From: Candidatus Poribacteria bacterium
Lineage (GTDB): Bacteria; Poribacteria; WGA-4E; UBA9662
Assembly (NCBI GenBank): GCA_002729015.1
Contig: PBVO01000037.1
Span: forward strand, 44,063 to 49,422
Direction: 5' to 3'
Length of the DNA: 5,360 nt
Below, piece by piece: positions 1 through 5,360 of this stretch; the stretch's first letter is position 1, and each line of letters opens with the position of its first letter. Below the pieces are notes generated by a model. The model made no database searches. It was not told the origin of the DNA and worked only from the letters and a program-made list of their open reading frames with translations. Position numbers and translations under genes: made by a program.

Positions 1-2
1 AA

Positions 3-203
3 AAGACGGAGTGGAATAAAGAGGATGTTCATTCCAACGCGGATCTGGGGACTTTTCCCTGGTGGACCATCTATTTATCAGCAGATCAAGTAATTAAGGT
101 CATAATTGATGATGTTTATGTTCTCTCTAAAAGTTTGCCTTATGAGGTCGAACCTCATCAAAAAGTAGTCTTAGTGTGGGCTAAACTGAAATCCAATTTT
201 TAG
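3..203 (+). CDS. 3' end of an unrecognised gene, cut by the left edge
   Basis: A stop-free frame enters the window at its left edge and runs 66 codons to a TAG at 201-203; the other two forward frames hit stops early. The start lies outside the window. The residues look protein-like: a WWTIYL segment, then alternating hydrophobic and charged stretches such as VIKVIIDDVYVL and QKVVLVWAKL that suggest beta strands, ending in KSNF. I do not recognise the family. No membrane segment or catalytic motif is visible. The next intact gene begins over 600 bases downstream, so co-transcription with it is doubtful, and no terminator hairpin follows the stop. A chance open frame of this length in AT-rich DNA is possible but the mixed amino-acid composition argues for real coding. 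Confidence 0.5.
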   Translation, partial: KTEWNKEDVHSNADLGTFPWWTIYLSADQVIKVIIDDVYVLSKSLPYEVEPHQKVVLVWAKLKSNF

Positions 204-263
204 TCTTAAAAAATAGATTATCATACGGCAAAAACCGAGTATTGGAACTATATCGTCTAGGTA

Positions 264-276
264 CTACTCAGAGTAG
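264..276. repeat. 13-base dyad, CTACTC-A-GAGTAG
   Basis: Two perfect 6-base arms (264-269 and 271-276) surround one central A. The same arm bases are preceded by GTA (261-263) and followed, after a four-base gap, by TAC (281-283). The one-base centre is too tight for a simple hairpin, so a protein-binding operator is one reading. It lies between a gene end and a transposase remnant, with no gene start close by, so it may be chance. Confidence 0.2.
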
Positions 277-350
277 ACAGTACTGTATTATTCTCTTAAA
301 TATACCATCTGGCATTCTAAATTTGTTGGTGTCTTGATGGTATTTCAACT

Positions 351-735
351 CGGATTCACCTTGCTTATGGTGAGAACCGACGTCATGTTGCCTACTTCAA
401 CGTTAACTTCTCTGAATGACTATCTCAAACTAGATTGGGGGATCACACCGAATTAACATGAATTTGGAAAGATGTATGATTGTGTAATGGAATAATTTAC
501 GCAATAGATATTCCGAAGAATATCAAAAACAGATGGTAACTTTTTTCCTTGCGAAATAAATTTAGAATTTTCAATGGATGTTCTTAAACGCGTTAACTAA
601 TTTTCCAATAAATCTTGCATAAAATAACTACCTAGTTTATGGTATTCAGGTAGAAGAAGTATCTTGACAAACTGACCTGGAAAAGAGAATGCAAATGCTA
701 TATCTATTAATGTGTTCTCCAATCCAGGTTGCGAG
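351..735 (+). pseudogene. decayed integrase-core (DDE) transposase remnant
   Basis: No long open frame survives, but short peptides in successive frames match, in order, the core of the bacterial integrase-like (rve/DDE) transposases as I remember it. NRRHVAYFNVN (375-407) resembles the ..RRRVVHFNVT strand; SE-stop-LSQ (411-428) resembles the EWTAQQ that follows, with TGA in place of the Trp codon; NGI.YA (486-503) resembles the RDRDGIYG aspartate region; SEEYQKQM (512-535) follows it; SMDVLKRVN (571-597) resembles SPWQN.YVERVI, with Lys at the catalytic Glu; NNYLVY (623-640) resembles LDH.IVF; GRRSIL (649-666) resembles LRRIL; ISIN (700-711) resembles HLSL. The spacing from the aspartate region to the Glu position is about 98 bases, near the roughly 34 residues expected. 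Several frameshifts and stops make it non-functional. I see no clear terminal inverted repeats. Family consensus is from memory and not aligned. Confidence 0.5.
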
Positions 736-768
736 AAAGAAAGATTTTGAAAGAGTCCACTGAAGCTT

Positions 769-858
769 ATGATGTTCAAATCTACTCTAATCACCCAAGA
801 TCAAATCAACAGGATGGAGCAATATGCCCATAGCATTACCCCTGGTTATATATGACAA
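769..858 (+). other. possible out-of-frame N-terminal extension of the oxygenase gene
   Basis: An open frame with tandem ATGs at 769 and 772 runs to a TGA at 853-855, overlapping the start of the oxygenase gene in a different frame. Its peptide includes TQDQINRMEQYAHSITPGY, an amphipathic stretch of the sort that precedes the first helix in PhyH proteins. It ends inside the tract TATATAT (847-853). Adding one TA there would join it in frame to YDKLEQQIEAMEREGF of the oxygenase, giving a protein of about 294 residues instead of 275. It may be a genuine lost or slipping N-terminus, an unrelated short ORF, or a sequencing error. Its own ribosome binding site is weak. Confidence 0.35.
811..819 (+). 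promoter_or_regulatory. ribosome binding site for the oxygenase gene
   Basis: AGGATGGAG lies just before the ATG at 824. AGGA is 9 bases from the start and GGAG only 4, so the first is the better-spaced match. This is the best Shine-Dalgarno-like sequence near any candidate start of the gene and is the reason for choosing 824 over the ATG at 881, whose GAGG sits only 2 bases away. Confidence 0.5.
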
Positions 859-1651
859 GTTAGAGCAGCAAATCGAGGCTATGGAACGCGAAGGATTCGT
901 ATATTTTCCTAATATCCTTAGTCCTAATGAAGTCGACGAATTGCGCCGACTTTCCATCGAGCTAGAACCTTCAGCTGATGCATTAGACACGGATCTGACA
1001 TTAGAAAACGATGGCCACTTTCAGCGATGCATAAACGCCGCTTTTAACCGGGACCCTCTCTTCCTCAAGTACTTAGATAAACCAAGCTTAATTGAATTAG
1101 CCGAAGCAATTCATGGACCTGACTGTCACATCATCAGTATGCACACTTGGGCAGTTGGCCCAGGACGGCCCGATCAACTTCTGCACACTGATTGGATACC
1201 AGCAAGTATGCCAGAAGAATTACGTTCTGACCCTCGTTTGCAACTTCCGATCTACATTACCACCGCTCATTTTTATCTTGATGATATGATTGAGACCCTA
1301 GGTCCAACCAAACTAATTCCAGGTAGTCATCGATCAGGACGCAGCCCTGACCATTCGAACTTCATAAACGGAGAACAGGTGCTTGAAACTAATTGGAATG
1401 GTATTGAGGAACAAAGTTTCCTCGGTCGAGCTGGAGACTGTATCTTTTTTCGCAGCGAAATTTGGCACCGTGGTGCAGCCAACAATAGCGACCGGATTCG
1501 CCATACTTTTATGGTCCATTACGCTCAAAGAATGATCACCCAAAAATTCCCACCCTACCTAGACTTTCAATACAATCAAGATGTACTTTCGGTCGCTAGC
1601 CCACGCCAGCTACGTTTGCTGGGCAACCACCAACCAGGTGTATATGATTGA
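824..1651 (+). CDS. phytanoyl-CoA dioxygenase (PhyH) family Fe(II)/2-oxoglutarate oxygenase
   Basis: A 275-residue, probably cytosolic, non-haem iron enzyme of the PhyH family. These couple oxidative decarboxylation of 2-oxoglutarate to hydroxylation of a small molecule; the substrate cannot be read from sequence. A helix at residues 13-22 leads into GFVYFPNILSPNEVDELR (24-41), the typical N-terminal PhyH signature. The metal triad is visible: H121 and D123 in HTDW, and H215 in EIWHRGAANNS. R224 or R226 in DRIRH is the likely 2-oxoglutarate anchor. GPTKLIPGSHRSGR (160-173) and GDCIFFR (204-210) are the usual core strands, and the C-terminus RQLRLLGNHQPGVYD is of a kind I associate with bacterial PhyH proteins. 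Length is normal for the family. All catalytic residues are present, so the enzyme looks functional. The N-terminus is uncertain: an upstream frame may encode about 29 extra residues. No partner gene adjoins it, and no terminator or promoter is obvious. Confidence 0.93.
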   Translation: MPIALPLVIYDKLEQQIEAMEREGFVYFPNILSPNEVDELRRLSIELEPSADALDTDLTLENDGHFQRCINAAFNRDPLFLKYLDKPSLIELAEAIHGPDCHIISMHTWAVGPGRPDQLLHTDWIPASMPEELRSDPRLQLPIYITTAHFYLDDMIETLGPTKLIPGSHRSGRSPDHSNFINGEQVLETNWNGIEEQSFLGRAGDCIFFRSEIWHRGAANNSDRIRHTFMVHYAQRMITQKFPPYLDFQYNQDVLSVASPRQLRLLGNHQPGVYD

Positions 1652-1992
1652 ACATCTTACCGTAACGTTATCTGAGGAACAATCAATCTCTCTGAAATAA
1701 GTAATACACCATTACATAAGGTAGAACTAGATGCTTTAATATATGGAAATCCATGAATCGGTAATAGGCTAGTTCCGAAAATTTATCAATCAGAGTTAGT
1801 ATAAAAGTCAAGTGGAATGGGTGGTTACTCGTGCACACCAAGGTACCAGTGGCCAATCTATGAAAGAGAAGGAAGTTAGTAGCTATTGGTCATCCGAATC
1901 AAAGGTTTAATACTAAATAAAAACCAACGATGGGGTCATCACGACTGGGTACCCGATATTGGATATTTTAATTGGTTGCGCTCCCAGTTTTA

Positions 1993-2027
1993 TACAGGAT
2001 TTTCCCTTTGGGGAAAGAACACCTGTA
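1993..2027. repeat. two-tier hairpin in the gene-free stretch
   Basis: An outer stem TACAGG (1993-1998) pairs with CCTGTA (2022-2027). An inner stem TTTCCC (2001-2006) pairs with GGGAAA (2011-2016) around a four-base loop. The tiers are joined by an asymmetric internal loop of 2 and 5 bases; one more T-G pair can extend the inner stem. No T-run follows on either strand, so it does not look like an intrinsic terminator. It may be part of an RNA structure, a remnant element, or chance. Confidence 0.35.
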
Positions 2028-2539
2028 GAGATGGGCTGTGAATTGCACCTTTGCTGTAAAAAGCGGACACAAGAGGGGGATATCAGTTGTACTAGATAGA
2101 CAATGCACTTTTGTGCTTGGACAGTATTGAGTTGAGTCTACAACAGTAGGAATGTACTTTCTAGTTCAGTCCTTGACAACTTAATTTCAGATATGCCGAA
2201 AGCCAGAAAACACTCTTGGAGAACGACTCTTTCTAATTTGGCTAAACCTCGTTTTTTGATGTTTTTTCTGGCACTAATTGTATTATGTACTTTCTTATTT
2301 AGGGATCTGATTCTAATCTTGATCAAGGGGTTTTAACTATCAAATTTGAATGTCCATTTTCCAAATGTCCCTTAAAGCTACATCAGCGTCTTTATTCGAA
2401 AAATTACATTGACTTTCATCTGGTTTCTCGTTTTTTGCCTTCTAAGGGGACAATGGTTCTCTGTTCCCAATCTAGTTCTTCTCTTGACCTAAATCGTGGT
2501 AGGTTTCAACTCCATCAATGTCAAAATTTTATTCAATCT

Positions 2540-2576
2540 TATAATAAGATTTTTGCTTAAAACAATATATTATAAA
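2540..2576 (+). promoter_or_regulatory. possible promoter elements before the LRR gene
   Basis: A perfect -10-like TATAAT lies at 2540-2545, and overlapping TATTAT and TATAAA lie at 2568-2576. None has a convincing TTGACA-like element 16-18 bases upstream. In DNA this AT-rich such hexamers arise by chance. The second cluster sits about 70 bases before the gene start, a reasonable place for a promoter. Confidence 0.2.
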
Positions 2577-2591
2577 CTCGAGTTTTGAAGC

Positions 2592-2605
2592 CTAAACAGG
2601 TTTAG
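2592..2605. promoter_or_regulatory. perfect 14-base palindrome upstream of the LRR gene, operator candidate
   Basis: CTAAAC (2592-2597) and GTTTAG (2600-2605) form perfect 6-base arms around AG. The site is 38 bases before the ATG of the LRR gene and just after the AT-rich possible -10 hexamers. The position suits a repressor operator or a small 5' UTR dyad; the two-base centre is too short for a stable hairpin without fraying. No second copy was seen in the window. Confidence 0.3.
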
Positions 2606-2643
2606 TCCAAAAATAGGATCGCTACATTTCTTAAGAAGAAAAA

Positions 2644-4932
2644 ATGTCGATAATACATAAAATTGGAATAAAAAACTACTTTCTACTGGGTTATAGCCTA
2701 CTATTATTGGCTACTATTTACAATCCCGGCATAGCTAGCGAAGTCGAAATTCCCGATGATATATTGCGGGCCAAAATAGAGCAAATATTGGGTAAAAGTG
2801 TCGGTGATCCTATAACCACCAGAGAACTGAGAGAAATAAGGAGTGAATTTGATGCCTTCGATTTAGGTATTATTGATCTGACTGGTTTTCAATATCTTAC
2901 TAACCTAAGTATATTAAACTTAGCCAAAAACCAAATCAGCAACATTGAGCCCTTGGCTAATCTAAAGAATCTAACTCATTTGAATCTGGATAGTAACGAG
3001 ATCATTGATATTAGACCTTTGTCCAGTTTGAAGAATCTAGTTGCCTTGAGAATCGCAAATAATCAGATCCAAGATATTAGCCCTTTGCTTGAACTCAAAA
3101 ATCTAAAAGGATTGGTGATAGATAGTAACCGGATCAGTGACATTAGTCCATTGTTCAATCTGAACAACTTGACAGGACTGGTAATTTCTAACAACCAAAT
3201 CGGTAATATTGGTGGCCTACATAATTTGAAGAAGCTCACTCTATTGAATTTGTCCAAAAATCAAATCAGTGATATCAGTAGCCTATCTAATTTGATTGCT
3301 CTAACAGGATTAGTAATTGATAATAATAAAATCCGAGAAATTAGCCATCTAAGTCAACTAAATGAACTGACTTTCTTATGGTTAGATAACAATGAAATTA
3401 CCAGTCTCGGTTCTCTAGATAATTTGCGTAAACTTACTGAATTAAGACTTTCGCAAAATAAGATCACTGATCTTACTCCGCTGACTGATTTAAAAAATTT
3501 GACTGAGTTATATCTTTACAACAACCAGATTGGGAGTGTTGAGCCGTTATCCGGTCTGGATCAGCTAATTAAATTAGACCTGCATAGTAATCAAATAAGC
3601 GATCTTACTCCGCTGACTGATTTAAAAAATTTGACTGAGTTATATCTTTATAACAACCAGATTGGAAGTATTAAGCCATTATCCAGGCTGGATAAGTTGA
3701 GAAAACTAAACTTGCATAGCAACCAAATAAGCGATCTTACTCCTCTGACTGATTTAAAAAATTTGACTGAGTTATATCTTTACAACAACCAGGTTAGGAG
3801 TATTGAGCCGTTATCCAATTTGCATAAATTAGAAAAGTTAAATATGTTTAACAACCGGATTAGCGACCTGAAGCCACTATCTGATTTAACCAGATTGGAA
3901 AATTTAAACCTGTTTAACAATCAGATCAGTGATTTGCGGCCACTATCCGATTTGACCAGATTAGAAAATTTAAACCTGTTCAACAACCAGATTAGCAGTA
4001 TCGGTCCATTGTCTAAACTGATTAACTTGAAAATGTTGTACCTTTATAACAACCAGATCCAGGATATTAGTCCATTGTCCAAATTAAGCAGCCTTGCTTG
4101 GTTGAATCTTTATAATAACCAAATTGGTAGTATTACTTCTTTGTCCAATCTTAATAACCTTGCTTGGTTGAATCTGGAAGGTAACTCATTAACTGCCACT
4201 AGTAGACCAATTATACAGAAGTTGCAGGAAAACGGTGTGGACATTCAGCATGATTCATTGCCAGCTCCAGTAGCAATCAAAATTCCAGATCGTGGTTTAC
4301 GAATCAAGCTAAAGAATATTTTGGGTAAGGAATCAGGTGAAGTAATTACCGATACGGACTTAGATGGATTGAGACAAACTCTTGATGTATCAAATTCAAA
4401 CATCCAAGACCTAACAGGTATACAATATTGTTCCAACATAACCAAACTAAACATAAGCGGTAATGGGATTTGTGACATCGGTCCAATCTCTAATTTGGAT
4501 AAACTCATAGCGTTGGAGATGTCACATAATCAGATCAGTGATATTAGTCCCTTATCTGAATTAACTAGCCTGACACATCTGTATTTGCATGAGAACCAGA
4601 TCAGCAATATCAAGCCATTATCCTATTTGGAGAATCTGACTCATTTATACTTGGGTAGCAACCAAATTAAGGACATAACTGTCTTGTCTGATTTGAATGA
4701 ATTGACTTGGTTGTATTTGTATGAGAACCAGATCAGCAATATCAAGCCATTATCCTATTTGGAGAATCTAACCCACTTGAATCTGGGTTGTAACGAAATT
4801 AGGGATATTAGCCCTTTACTAGGATTAACCAACCTAACTTGGATAAGTATAGAAGACAATCCATTCCCTTCTCTTAGTTCTATTAGCACTATACATCATT
4901 TACAATTACACGGAATTTCAGTTAACTATTAA
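2644..4932 (+). CDS. secreted leucine-rich-repeat protein, two capped LRR modules
   Basis: A 762-residue exported protein, probably a binding or adhesion scaffold; the ligand is unknown. Residues 1-31 form a signal peptide: lysines at 6 and 10, hydrophobic core YFLLGYSLLLLATI, likely cleavage after GIA. Cap 1 (about 35-80) has IPDDILRAKIEQILGK and ends in a degenerate repeat. It is followed by 20 internalin-like LRRs of the pattern LxxLxLxxNxIxDIxPLsxL. Their conserved Asn falls at residue 96 and every 22 residues to 514 without an indel. After a short linker (521-545), cap 2 (546-590) repeats the form IPDRGLRIKLKNILGK, followed by seven LRRs (Asn at 607 to 739). The only cysteines are in module 2 (596, 610, 716). 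There is no LPXTG, C-terminal membrane helix or lipobox, so it is probably free in the periplasm or medium, or held non-covalently. The start is the only ATG after an in-frame TAA at 2632; AAGAAG (2633-2638) is a weak ribosome site. Similar IPD-capped LRR proteins are, to my knowledge, common in Poribacteria. Confidence 0.93.
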   Translation: MSIIHKIGIKNYFLLGYSLLLLATIYNPGIASEVEIPDDILRAKIEQILGKSVGDPITTRELREIRSEFDAFDLGIIDLTGFQYLTNLSILNLAKNQISNIEPLANLKNLTHLNLDSNEIIDIRPLSSLKNLVALRIANNQIQDISPLLELKNLKGLVIDSNRISDISPLFNLNNLTGLVISNNQIGNIGGLHNLKKLTLLNLSKNQISDISSLSNLIALTGLVIDNNKIREISHLSQLNELTFLWLDNNEITSLGSLDNLRKLTELRLSQNKITDLTPLTDLKNLTELYLYNNQIGSVEPLSGLDQLIKLDLHSNQISDLTPLTDLKNLTELYLYNNQIGSIKPLSRLDKLRKLNLHSNQISDLTPLTDLKNLTELYLYNNQVRSIEPLSNLHKLEKLNMFNNRISDLKPLSDLTRLENLNLFNNQISDLRPLSDLTRLENLNLFNNQISSIGPLSKLINLKMLYLYNNQIQDISPLSKLSSLAWLNLYNNQIGSITSLSNLNNLAWLNLEGNSLTATSRPIIQKLQENGVDIQHDSLPAPVAIKIPDRGLRIKLKNILGKESGEVITDTDLDGLRQTLDVSNSNIQDLTGIQYCSNITKLNISGNGICDIGPISNLDKLIALEMSHNQISDISPLSELTSLTHLYLHENQISNIKPLSYLENLTHLYLGSNQIKDITVLSDLNELTWLYLYENQISNIKPLSYLENLTHLNLGCNEIRDISPLLGLTNLTWISIEDNPFPSLSSISTIHHLQLHGISVNY
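3469..3864 (+). repeat. 132-bp tandem repeat, three copies, inside the LRR gene
   Basis: Units start at 3469, 3601 and 3733, each beginning GATCTTACTCC, exactly 132 bases apart. Each encodes 44 residues, that is two LRRs (residues 276-319, 320-363, 364-407). The first 60 or so bases of each unit are almost identical, with about one mismatch against a neighbour, while the second halves diverge, most strongly in unit 3. This suggests duplication of a two-repeat block, or later gene conversion limited to one half. Confidence 0.9.
3874..4005 (+). repeat. 66-bp direct repeat, two copies, inside the LRR gene
   Basis: Units begin at 3874 and 3940 with CCACTATC and continue through GATTT.ACCAGATT.GAAAA in both. 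Each encodes one 22-residue LRR; the LFNNQIS core recurs. High DNA identity, beyond what protein similarity needs, points to a recent single-repeat duplication, separate from the neighbouring 132-bp events. Confidence 0.85.
4591..4769 (+). repeat. second 132-bp repeat pair, in the C-terminal LRR module
   Basis: A block of 47 identical bases occurs at 4591-4637 and again at 4723-4769, starting GAGAACCAGATCAGC, 132 bases apart. It encodes ENQISNIKPLSYLENL twice. As in the first module, the spacing equals two LRRs, and sequence between the copies is diverged. Confidence 0.88.
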
Positions 4933-5155
4933 TTTTCCATTCTTGTTTCCAGCGTATTAAAAAAAGATATCAATTTGAATTTTTTGAAATAAACTTACGT
5001 GATGGGTTTTTCGACTCAATCTGGATGCTTTTTCACTGAGAATACTTATCGGTGTCAAGAATAGTGAATGAGTCCCAAATAGAAACGGAATGAGGATATA
5101 CAATAGGGGATATCGTGGTAGGAAAAGTCATCCTTTAAGAAATTAGATAAATTCA
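4933..5155. other. gene-free stretch after the LRR gene
   Basis: No supported gene, RNA or terminator. The 60 bases after the LRR stop contain A- and T-runs but no GC stem, so no intrinsic terminator is visible. On the - strand about 57 codons are open over roughly 5060-5235 without a start or recognisable motif; the strand is pyrimidine-rich there and I do not call it. Confidence 0.5.
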
Positions 5156-5218
5156 AATCACACTGGTTTGATTGAGAAGTACTATGTATCGTAAAGTATT
5201 GTCTACGAAAAACCCATC
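5001..5218. repeat. 13-base inverted repeat with arms 218 bases end to end
   Basis: GATGGGTTTTTCG (5001-5013) is the exact reverse complement of CGAAAAACCCATC (5206-5218). Pairing fails at once beyond the arms except for one T-G wobble outside. No target-site duplication flanks it. It could mark a small non-autonomous element, but the right arm is also the EKPI codons of a possible oxidoreductase remnant, so coincidence or an inverted duplicate of that motif is possible. Confidence 0.35.
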
Positions 5219-5310
5219 GGGTTCGGTACTAGCCACCAACTCTTACAATTAATAAAGGTCGTTTATCAAATACAGGTGAATTTAATCGGTTTAAAACTCT
5301 AATTACGAGA
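5156..5310 (+). pseudogene. possible decayed Gfo/Idh/MocA oxidoreductase fragment
   Basis: Live members are NAD(P)-dependent sugar or inositol dehydrogenases with an N-terminal Rossmann domain. This fragment reads NHT (5156-5164), then IEKYYVS, a TAA stop at 5192-5194, then SIVYEKPIGF (5195-5224). It continues open to a TAA at 5300 through QLLQLIKV (5237-5260) and VNLIGL (5276-5293). In another frame FNRF (5281-5292) is readable. In the family, PNH.H, a helix, GKHV.CEKP, a second helix, then V.L.VGFNRRF occur in this order and at about this spacing; EKP is the signature around the nucleotide and substrate site. GTAAAGTATTG just before EKP could be a damaged K-V-L. The 5' half of such a gene is not recognisable and no start exists, so if the match is right this is a broken gene. 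The match rests on short motifs recalled from memory. Confidence 0.35.
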
Positions 5311-5360
5311 TAGCCTGGTGTGAGTCTTCCTTGTCATTTAGTCAGTGGTTATTGGAAATT

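Larger units (their letters stand above)
1652..2643. other. about 1 kb without a recognisable gene
   Basis: I can name no gene here. Several modest open stretches exist. On the + strand one frame is open at 1917-2096 (60 codons), interrupted by TAG at 2097 and TGA at 2133, then open to TAA at 2334. It includes a possible 47-residue peptide from ATG 2193 with a basic start (MPKARKH) and a hydrophobic segment (FLMFFLALIVLCTFLF). The frame one base back is open from 2303 to TAA 2558 (85 codons). On the - strand a 62-codon ORF covers 2138-2326, and about 66 codons are open over roughly 1697-1890. None has a good ribosome site or a family motif. The long + strand frame near 2341-2560 lies in pyrimidine-rich DNA, which lowers stop frequency by composition. 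Decayed genes are likely here, but their identity is not visible. Confidence 0.5.

Noticed and set aside
411..479. Three in-frame TGA codons (417, 459, 477) in the transposase-like frame, suggesting TGA read as tryptophan.
   Set aside because: Both intact genes use TGG for Trp and the oxygenase ends in TGA. The remnant also has frameshifts, so decay explains the stops.
664..704. Perfect TTGACA (664-669) as a -35 box for the oxygenase gene.
   Set aside because: No -10-like hexamer at 16-18 bases; TATATC is about 29 bases away. The site also falls within the transposase remnant (the IL-T codons).
597..794. 65-codon - strand ORF as a gene.
   Set aside because: It lies over the transposase remnant, which reads better on the + strand, and has no family resemblance.
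787..990. 67-codon - strand ORF over the start of the oxygenase gene.
   Set aside because: Shadow of a gene with a complete catalytic motif set on the other strand.
1803..2096. Peptide IKTNDGVITTGYPIL and neighbours as a mandelate racemase/enolase-superfamily N-terminus.
   Set aside because: Only the phrase T.DGV..GYP is suggestive; what follows does not match the family order, and another frame is equally open.
2173..2195. TTGACA (2173-2178) as a promoter for a small downstream ORF.
   Set aside because: No -10 at the right distance, and the ATG at 2193 lies where the -10 would be.
2138..2326. 62-codon - strand ORF as a gene.
   Set aside because: No ribosome site or recognisable motif, and it is opposed by an equally open + strand frame; it is described as part of the gene-free stretch only.
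3469..4769. Regularly spaced direct repeats that could suggest a CRISPR array.
   Set aside because: They lie in frame inside one long gene, have multiples of 66 bases as period, and encode LRRs; there are no unique spacers.

Overview
The window is AT-rich bacterial DNA with a low gene density. Only two complete genes can be called with confidence: a Fe(II)/2-oxoglutarate oxygenase of the phytanoyl-CoA dioxygenase (PhyH) type (824-1651) and a large secreted leucine-rich-repeat protein (2644-4932). A gene end cut by the left edge (3-203) is likely. No RNA gene, CRISPR array, intact insertion sequence or origin was found. The pairing of a PhyH oxygenase with LRR modules that each begin with a cap of the form IPD..LR..I...LG resembles genomes of Candidatus Poribacteria and similar uncultured, often sponge-associated, bacteria. 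This is an inference from protein style; the base composition is more AT-rich than I would expect for the best-known members.

Layout, left to right. 3-203 is the 3' end of an unrecognised + strand gene. 204-823 has no intact gene, but from about 351 to 735 it carries a decayed integrase-core (DDE) transposase whose successive family motifs sit at the expected spacing in shifting frames. 824-1651 is the PhyH oxygenase; a second open frame just upstream (769-855) looks like a lost N-terminal extension, separated from the gene by what would be a single TA slip. 1652-2643 is about 1 kb with no gene I can name, holding short open stretches on both strands, one good hairpin (1993-2027) and a palindrome shortly before the next gene. 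2644-4932 is the LRR protein: signal peptide, cap, 20 LRRs, second cap, 7 LRRs, with near-identical 132-bp and 66-bp DNA repeats inside. 4933-5360 has no intact gene, but 5156-5310 resembles a decayed piece of a Gfo/Idh/MocA oxidoreductase, around an EKPI motif.

All genes and remnants that can be oriented point to the + strand, but the long gaps argue against one operon. The oxygenase is probably a cytosolic small-molecule hydroxylase and the LRR protein an exported binding protein; nothing in the sequence links their functions. The overall impression is of a genome segment undergoing erosion, with live genes set among transposase and metabolic-gene remnants.
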